DNA from: Verrucomicrobiota bacterium
Lineage (GTDB): Bacteria; Verrucomicrobiota; Verrucomicrobiia; Opitutales; Opitutaceae
Assembly: GCA_023443985.1 (NCBI GenBank)
Contig: JAEZSJ010000281.1
Location: 1-22,794, forward strand
DNA length: 22,794 nt
Direction: 5' to 3'
The notes beneath the pieces were generated by a model. It ran no database searches and was not told the DNA's origin. It worked only from the letters and a program-made list of their open reading frames with translations. Every line of letters starts with the position of its first letter. Within the stretch, counting starts at the first letter, position 1. This document shows, piece after piece, positions 15,698 to 22,794 of this stretch. A program made the translations under genes and the position numbers.

Positions 15698-16309
15698 ATG
15701 CCCTCCGTCCTCTTCATCGAAGACTCGCGGACGTTCCAACGGTTGATGACGAAATACCTGCCGGACGACTACCGGCTCACCATCGTCGACAACCTCGCCG
15801 CGGGCTGGGAGCTGATCCAGTCCGAGCGGTTTGATCTGGTCATCACCGACTTCATGTTCCCGGAGGGCGACGCCTTCGAGCTCATCTTCCAAGCCCGTCA
15901 TCGTTTCTCGCCCCAGCAGGTCCCGATCATCGTCCTCACCAGCGTCGCCGACCGGTTCCTGATCAGCAAACTCTTCGTCGCGGGGGTGAACGCCACGGTG
16001 GCCAAGCCGCCGAACGTCCCCACCTTCCGCGAACTCGTCGCGAAGATGATCGCCGCGCCCTGGGTCCAACGGCCCGATTTTCCCTGCGAGGATGCGCATC
16101 TTCTCACCTGGGGCACCGCCGACGAGTTCATCGTGTTCTGCCCGAACCTCAACTTCTTCACGCGCGGCCCCACCCAGCAGGCGGCGCTCGATGCGATGCA
16201 GGACCGTATCCATCAACATACGTTGTCGGGCGCATCGATCCCGGTCATCACCACGCCGAAGCAGACGCTCTTCTTCGCGCAGGCCGACTGTCCGCCCCAG
16301 GCCTCCTGA
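15698..16309 (+). CDS. Orphan receiver-domain protein with HicB-like C-terminal region
   Basis: A 203-residue protein. Residues 1-120 are a CheY-like receiver with the acidic pair E8-D9, phosphoacceptor D51 in VITDFMFPEGD, T81 in IVLTS and K103 in AKPP, so it should be phosphorylatable. No histidine kinase gene is in the window. The remaining 80 residues are not a standard DNA-binding or enzyme output domain. Residues about 135-175 (EFIVFCPNLNFFTRGPT, then QQAALDAMQDRI) match the pattern of a HicB-type partial dsRBD fold, in which a CPEL strand, a GxT turn and a following helix recur; the spacing from T159 to I171 agrees. That assignment is my own pattern match and is tentative. The start ATG at 15698 is followed at once by the first receiver strand. 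Confidence 0.88.
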   Translation: MPSVLFIEDSRTFQRLMTKYLPDDYRLTIVDNLAAGWELIQSERFDLVITDFMFPEGDAFELIFQARHRFSPQQVPIIVLTSVADRFLISKLFVAGVNATVAKPPNVPTFRELVAKMIAAPWVQRPDFPCEDAHLLTWGTADEFIVFCPNLNFFTRGPTQQAALDAMQDRIHQHTLSGASIPVITTPKQTLFFAQADCPPQAS

Positions 16310-16396
16310 GGCGGCGCTCGGCCCCCCGGCGGGCCTGCCGCTCCACCCCGGGCTGGCCGCAGACCGCGCAGGCGCCCACGCCGGACTGGTCCGCGC

Positions 16397-17293
16397 TCAA
16401 TCGACCGCGGTTTCCTTCCCCACTGCGGTGACCAGCCGCAGGAACTCCTTCCCCGCGCGCCCCAGTCCGCGGATCTTCGCCCAGGCGCCCGCGATCTCAC
16501 GGCGCGGCCGGGGCGCGGCCATCCGGCGGTAGACGGGATCCCCCGCACAGGTCACATGTGTGGCCATCGCCGGAATCAGCGAGATCCCCATCCCGGCGCC
16601 GACCATCGCCCGGATCGTCTCCAACTGGGAGCTGCGGAAGGTCACCTGCATGCCCTGTCCGCTGCGGGTGCAGAACTGCCGCACCTGGTCGCCCAGACAG
16701 TGCCCGTCCTTCATCACGATGAAGCGCTCCGTCTCCAGATCCTGGACCTTCGGCGCCCGCTGCTCCGCGAGCGGATGCCCCGCGGGCACGGCCAACATCA
16801 GCTCCTCGCTGAACAGCGACTTCACCTCCAACCGGTCGTTGATGAGCGGCGGACTCGCCAGCATGAGGTCGAACTCGTGCGCGAGCGTGAGCCGCAGCAG
16901 CACAGGGGTCGTCTCCTCCTGCACGACGACCTCCACCGCCGGATGCTCGGCCGCGAAACGCGCCAGCGTCGCCGGCAGCAGGTAGGGCGCGATCGTCGGC
17001 AACACCCCCACCGTCAGCCGGCCGCGCAGCTCCCTCCGCGCATCCGCCACATCGCGCTTCGCCGCGTCGACCTCCGCAAGGATGCGCTCGGCGCGCGCAA
17101 GGAAAAGCCGCCCCTGCGGCGTGGGCCGCGCGCCGCGTTTGAGCCGCTCGAAGAGCCGCTCTCCCAGCTCGTCCTCGAGCTTGAGGATCTGCTGGCTGAG
17201 CGAAGGCTGCGAGACATGGCACTGCTCGCTGGCGCGCGAGAAGTTGCCCGTCCGTCCCACGGCGAGGGCGTACCGGAGCTGGTGCATTTCCAT
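16397..17293 (-). CDS. oxyR: Hydrogen peroxide-sensing LysR regulator OxyR
   Basis: A 298-residue LysR protein with a winged helix-turn-helix at residues 1-60 (FSRASEQCHVSQPSLSQQILKLE) and a substrate-type regulatory domain from about 90. The redox motif of OxyR is intact: MKDGHCLGDQVRQFC has Cys199 and Cys208, the same positions as in E. coli OxyR, where peroxide forms a disulfide between them. The GHCLxDQ motif and spacing are diagnostic. The ATG at 17293 aligns with the E. coli start and keeps that numbering; it has TAGGA about seven bases upstream. The gene is divergent from katA with an 80-base intergenic region holding an OxyR-type site that includes the oxyR start codon, so it likely activates katA and autorepresses. 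Confidence 0.95.
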   Translation of the reverse strand: MEMHQLRYALAVGRTGNFSRASEQCHVSQPSLSQQILKLEDELGERLFERLKRGARPTPQGRLFLARAERILAEVDAAKRDVADARRELRGRLTVGVLPTIAPYLLPATLARFAAEHPAVEVVVQEETTPVLLRLTLAHEFDLMLASPPLINDRLEVKSLFSEELMLAVPAGHPLAEQRAPKVQDLETERFIVMKDGHCLGDQVRQFCTRSGQGMQVTFRSSQLETIRAMVGAGMGISLIPAMATHVTCAGDPVYRRMAAPRPRREIAGAWAKIRGLGRAGKEFLRLVTAVGKETAVD

Positions 17294-17328
17294 AGGCGTT
17301 TCCTATCGGAGCCAGTTCCACCAAGTAT
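17292..17328. promoter_or_regulatory. Predicted OxyR operator for katA and oxyR
   Basis: ATAG-N7-CTAT (17292-17306) exactly matches one half of the known OxyR consensus. After the expected 7-base spacer, a degraded second half AGTT-N7-GTAT lies at 17314-17328. The complete arrangement equals the tetrameric ATAG-N7-CTAT repeat separated by N7. The first half covers the oxyR ribosome binding site and start codon. A perfect GTATTT-CAAC-AAATAC inverted repeat (17325-17340) continues it. A plausible katA -10 is TTTAAT (17352-17357), with TTCAAC (17329-17334) at -35, so bound OxyR would sit just upstream of and at the -35. Confidence 0.75.
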
Positions 17329-17373
17329 TTCAACAAATACCTCCGTTGTGGTTTAATCGGCCCCACAAGCCAC

Positions 17374-18813
17374 ATGACCGCCTCCCTGCTCACCACTTCC
17401 GCCGGTGCCCCGATTGCCGACAACCAGAACGCCCTCACCGCCGGTGCGCGCGGCCCGCTGCTGATGCAGGACTACCAGCTGCTCGAGAAGCTCGCCCACC
17501 AGAACCGCGAGCGCATCCCCGAGCGCACGGTCCACGCCAAGGGCTCCGGCGCCTACGGCAAGCTCACCATCACCCACGACATCACCCGCTGGTCGAAGGC
17601 CGCCGTCTTCTCGCGCGTCGGCCAGGAGACCGAGTGCTTCCTGCGCTTCTCCACCGTCGCGGGCGAGATGGGCGCCGCCGACGCCGAGCGCGACGTGCGC
17701 GGCTTCGCCCTCAAGTTCTACACCGACGAGGGCAACTGGGACCTCGTGGGCAACAACACCCCGGTCTTCTTCATCCGCGACCCGTACAAGTTCCCCGACT
17801 TCATCCACACCCAGAAACGCCACCCGCGCACCAACCTCCGCAGCGCCACCGCCGCCTGGGACTTCTGGTCGCTCAGCCCGGAGAGCCTCCACCAGGTCAC
17901 CATCCTCATGTCCGACCGCGGACTGCCGACCGACTACCGTCATATCCACGGCTTCGGCAGCCACACCTACAGGTTCCTCAACGCCTCCGGCGAGCGCTTC
18001 TGGGTGAAGTTCCACTTCAAGTCCTTGCAAGGGATCCGCAACTACACCAACGCCGAGGCCGAGGCCGTCGTCGCCAAGTGCCGCGAGTCGTCGCAACGCG
18101 ACCTCTACGAGTCCATCGAGCGCGGCGACTTCCCTCGGTGGCGCTTCTGCGTCCAGATCATGCCGGAGCGGGACGCCGAGACCTACCGCTGGAACCCCTT
18201 CGACCTCACCAAGGTCTGGCCGCACCGGGATTACCCGTTGCTCGAGGTCGGCATCCTCGAGCTCAACCGCAACCCGGCGAACTACTTCGCCGAGGTCGAG
18301 CAGTCCTCGTTCAGCCCGTCCAACATCGTTCCCGGCATCGGGTTCTCCCCCGACAAGATGCTGCAGGCCCGCATCTTCTCGTACGCCGATGCCCACCGCT
18401 ACCGCGTCGGCACCCATTACGAGATGCTGCCAGTCAACCGCCCGAAGGTCCCGGTCAACCACTACCATGCCGCCGGCCCGATGCGTTTCGATGCCCCGCG
18501 CAGCACCGACGCCTACTACGAGCCCAACAGTTTCGGAGGTCCGCGGCAGGACGCCCGTTTCACCGAGCCACCGCTGCGCATCTCCGGCGATGCAGACCGC
18601 TACAACCACCGCGACGGCAACGACGACTATACCCAGCCCGGCGACCTCTTCCGCCTCATGACGCCCGACCAGCAGCAGCGCCTCTTCGCCAACATCGCCG
18701 AGTCCATGGCCGGCGTGCCCGAGGAGATCATCCGCCGCCAGCTCGCGCACTTCACCAAGGCCGACCCCCGCTACGGCGCCGGCGTCGCCGCCGCCCTGGG
18801 ATTGAAGCTCTGA
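17374..18813 (+). CDS. katA: Monofunctional haem catalase
   Basis: A 479-residue small-subunit catalase converting hydrogen peroxide to water and oxygen. Catalytic His54 lies in RTVHAKGSGAYG, Asn127 in DLVGNNTPVFF, and the haem-ligating Tyr337 in RIFSYADAHRYRVG; the His-Asn and His-Tyr spacings (73 and 283) equal those of bovine liver catalase. The length and the absence of a C-terminal flavodoxin-like domain place it with the small-subunit enzymes, probably clade 3. No signal peptide is seen, so it should be cytosolic. The start ATG at 17374 lacks a clear Shine-Dalgarno site. It is divergent from oxyR and followed by an ankyrin-repeat gene, a known catalase neighbour arrangement. Confidence 0.97.
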   Translation: MTASLLTTSAGAPIADNQNALTAGARGPLLMQDYQLLEKLAHQNRERIPERTVHAKGSGAYGKLTITHDITRWSKAAVFSRVGQETECFLRFSTVAGEMGAADAERDVRGFALKFYTDEGNWDLVGNNTPVFFIRDPYKFPDFIHTQKRHPRTNLRSATAAWDFWSLSPESLHQVTILMSDRGLPTDYRHIHGFGSHTYRFLNASGERFWVKFHFKSLQGIRNYTNAEAEAVVAKCRESSQRDLYESIERGDFPRWRFCVQIMPERDAETYRWNPFDLTKVWPHRDYPLLEVGILELNRNPANYFAEVEQSSFSPSNIVPGIGFSPDKMLQARIFSYADAHRYRVGTHYEMLPVNRPKVPVNHYHAAGPMRFDAPRSTDAYYEPNSFGGPRQDARFTEPPLRISGDADRYNHRDGNDDYTQPGDLFRLMTPDQQQRLFANIAESMAGVPEEIIRRQLAHFTKADPRYGAGVAAALGLKL

Positions 18814-18887
18814 ATACGGCACCGCCGCCCTCCTACGTTTTCCAAGGCCCACGCTGACTCGATCCACCACCAGCCAGCAGCCACACC

Positions 18888-18944
18888 GGGCGCCGGTCCC
18901 TACCCGGCCGGCGCCCATCCAAACCACCGCCCTACCCGGCGGTG
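18888..18944 (+). repeat. Two tandem hairpins between katA and the ankyrin gene
   Basis: The first stem is GGGCGCCGG (18888-18896) with CCGGCGCCC (18908-18916), nine perfect pairs and an 11-base loop. The second is CACCGCC (18925-18931) with GGCGGTG (18938-18944), seven pairs and a 6-base loop, followed by CAATTT. The sequence CCTACCCGGC occurs in both. They may be a leaky terminator that lowers ankyrin-gene expression relative to katA, or a 3' mRNA stabiliser; the T-tract is too short for a strong terminator. Confidence 0.55.
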
Positions 18945-18970
18945 CAATTTCCCACCCGCCACCCCACGAC

Positions 18971-19528
18971 ATGCCCGCCACCGCCACCCTCCCTCCTCTC
19001 GTGCCGCCCACCGCCGCCGAAGAGCAGCGCTACGCGGAGCTTCAGCTCATGGCGCTCGACTTCGCCCGCCGGGGCGACACCGCCAACCTCGAGGCCATGC
19101 TCCGCGCCGGCCTACCCGTCAACCTCGCCGACCACAAGGGCAACACCCTCCTCATGCTCGCCGCCTACCACGGTCAGCCGGAGACGGCGCAGGCGCTCCT
19201 CCGGCATGGCGCCGCGGTCGACCGCGCCAACGACCGCGGGCAGACGCCGCTCGGCGGGGTCGCGTTCAAGGGCGACCTCCCGCTCGCGCGCCTGCTCCTC
19301 TCCCACGGCGCCGACCTTGAGGCGGACAACGGCCTGGGCATGACTCCAGTGATGTTCGCCGCCATGTTCGGCCGCACCGAGATGGTCGGACTGCTACGCC
19401 AGCACGGCGCTTCTCTCCGCCGACGCACGCGGTTTGGGATCTCGGCCGGCCTGCTCGTCCGCCTCGCCCGCGTGTTCGCCGCGCTACGAAACGCCCTGCG
19501 CCCCGCCCGCCTGGCCGCCGTGCAGTGA
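18971..19528 (+). CDS. Ankyrin-repeat protein (AnkB-like, catalase-associated)
   Basis: A 185-residue protein with four ankyrin repeats at about residues 23-150: MALDFARRGDTANLEAMLRAG, then DHKGNTLLMLAAYHGQPETAQ, then NDRGQTPLGGVAFKGDLPLAR with LLLSHGADLE, then LGMTPVMFAAMFGRTEMVG. A basic, Ala/Arg-rich C-terminus (about 152-185) follows. No signal peptide is evident. In Pseudomonas aeruginosa an ankyrin gene lies next to katB and its product is needed for full catalase activity, and similar pairs occur in other bacteria; by that analogy this protein may support KatA, for example in haem loading or protection. It lies 157 bases after katA on the same strand, beyond two hairpins. The 204 bases after its stop, up to the convergent STAS gene, hold only short GC-rich repeats. 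Confidence 0.88.
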   Translation: MPATATLPPLVPPTAAEEQRYAELQLMALDFARRGDTANLEAMLRAGLPVNLADHKGNTLLMLAAYHGQPETAQALLRHGAAVDRANDRGQTPLGGVAFKGDLPLARLLLSHGADLEADNGLGMTPVMFAAMFGRTEMVGLLRQHGASLRRRTRFGISAGLLVRLARVFAALRNALRPARLAAVQ

Positions 19529-19732
19529 CGCGGTCCATCCCGCGGGCGCCATCTGGCACCGTTCCGGAGTTCCGCGCCCGGTTCGCGCGACCTCCAACGG
19601 TCCCCTCGGCCCTCCGGCCGGCGCGCCGCCGGGGACAAAACCTCGGCACGCGTACCCGCTAGGCTCCATGTCGGCAGCAGCAGCTAGGCCGGTCGCCTGT
19701 GCCGGTCGCAGCCGCAGGCGCGGACTCGCTCG

Positions 19733-20251
19733 TCAGCTCTGATCGACGCGGGTCTTCAGGAACGCGAGCACGTCCTGAAACTTGCTCTGGTTGCTCGCGT
19801 CGGCGGTGACGAGGTTCTCGTGCGCCTCCAGCACCATGCGCGCGTTCTCCAACTCCGAGCGCTGGGTGGTGCACACGAGCGCCTGACCGGCCCCGCGTTC
19901 AGCGGGCAGCTCGGCCTCGCCGGTGTCGACCGTGAGCAACCGATGCAGACCCAGATTGCGGAGCAGCTCGAGATTCCGCGGCCCCACCCGGGACACGATC
20001 AACGAGCCCGGCGGGGAGAGTTTGCGGAGTTCGAGCGCCGCTCCCGCCAGCACCCCGAGGAAAGTGCTGTCCATGCTCGCGCACTGGCGGAAATCGACGA
20101 CGAACTTCGTCTTCCCCTGCTTGATCATCTCGTTGAAGAAATCGCGCAGACACGAGCAGTTCATGAACGAGGCGCGGCCGTCGATCTTGATGAGAACGGG
20201 ACTGGCGAACGCATCGACCAGGAACACGGGCTTGGCGGCGGTTTCCGGCAT
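19733..20251 (-). CDS. STAS-domain protein (anti-sigma factor antagonist-like)
   Basis: A 172-residue protein with a STAS domain at about residues 15-115. The phosphorylatable motif of SpoIIAA-type anti-anti-sigma factors is present as MDSTFLGVL, with Ser62 as the likely phosphorylation site; it is preceded by KFVVDFRQCASM, the usual strand. After the domain comes a 50-residue helical C-terminal extension (ENARMVLEAHENLVTADASN then KFQDVLAFLK), which standard SpoIIAA proteins lack. Its partner kinase or phosphatase is not in this window, so the controlled process is unknown. The gene starts 64 bases after the acnA stop on the same strand and may be co-transcribed with it. No convincing Shine-Dalgarno site precedes the ATG. 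Confidence 0.88.
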   Translation of the reverse strand: MPETAAKPVFLVDAFASPVLIKIDGRASFMNCSCLRDFFNEMIKQGKTKFVVDFRQCASMDSTFLGVLAGAALELRKLSPPGSLIVSRVGPRNLELLRNLGLHRLLTVDTGEAELPAERGAGQALVCTTQRSELENARMVLEAHENLVTADASNQSKFQDVLAFLKTRVDQS

Positions 20252-20315
20252 GGGAAGGTATCAGGGGAAGGACTTGGACTGTGGCCGTGGAGCTGGGGCT
20301 AGCAATCGGGCAATC

Positions 20316-22794
<2,479 letters not shown>

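Noticed and set aside
17353..19011. A 552-codon minus-strand frame opposite katA.
   Set aside because: It is the antisense shadow of a catalase gene with all catalytic residues in place and has no domain of its own.
19529..19732. Short direct repeats (GCCGGTCGC twice, GCTAGGC twice) between the ankyrin and STAS genes as a mobile-element scar.
   Set aside because: The repeats are too short, not flanking any element, and no transposase remnant is visible.

Overview
The window reads as chromosomal core DNA from a very GC-rich, Gram-negative-type bacterium. The third codon position is almost always G or C, Shine-Dalgarno sites are mostly weak, and genes are tightly packed in short same-strand runs. 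The gene set fits a member of the Verrucomicrobiota, perhaps Opitutaceae: phoH-pgpH-ybeY order, a secreted beta-helix protein beside a CE7-type esterase, a DUF502 membrane protein and an oxyR/katA pair. That placement is an inference from gene content, not a database result. I see no tRNA, rRNA, CRISPR array, insertion sequence or prophage gene.

Layout. (1) Positions 1-3399 (+): the end of phoH, pgpH (a membrane HD phosphodiesterase predicted to cleave c-di-AMP) and ybeY (rRNA maturation endonuclease). (2) 3427-4741 (-): a DUF502 membrane protein followed by a small RecO-like protein. (3) 4858-8381: a strong terminator, then a divergent secreted pair, a right-handed parallel beta-helix protein (-) and an acetylxylan-esterase-like hydrolase (+), probably polysaccharide degradation. 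(4) 8460-10187: pgsA-pgpA (-), consecutive steps of phosphatidylglycerol synthesis that overlap by 4 bp, divergent from coaD (+). (5) 10280-13791 (+): a three-gene MacAB-like export system. (6) 13829-15533 (-): an Lrp/AsnC regulator and an aminotransferase. (7) 15698-16309 (+): an orphan receiver-domain protein whose C-terminal part resembles a HicB-type fold. (8) 16397-19528: oxyR (-) divergent from katA and an ankyrin-repeat gene (+), a peroxide-defence module with a recognisable OxyR operator overlapping the oxyR start codon. (9) 19733-22794 (-): aconitase acnA, cut by the window edge, followed by a STAS-domain protein.

Most of the window is conventional. The least ordinary items are the receiver/HicB-like fusion, the OxyR operator that contains the oxyR start codon, the roughly 100-residue insertion in the MacA-like adaptor, the divergent beta-helix/esterase pair with a palindrome between them, and the cysteine-poor RecO-like protein. 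No intergenic stretch exceeds 300 bases; the longest are about 160-210 bases and are covered in the entries.
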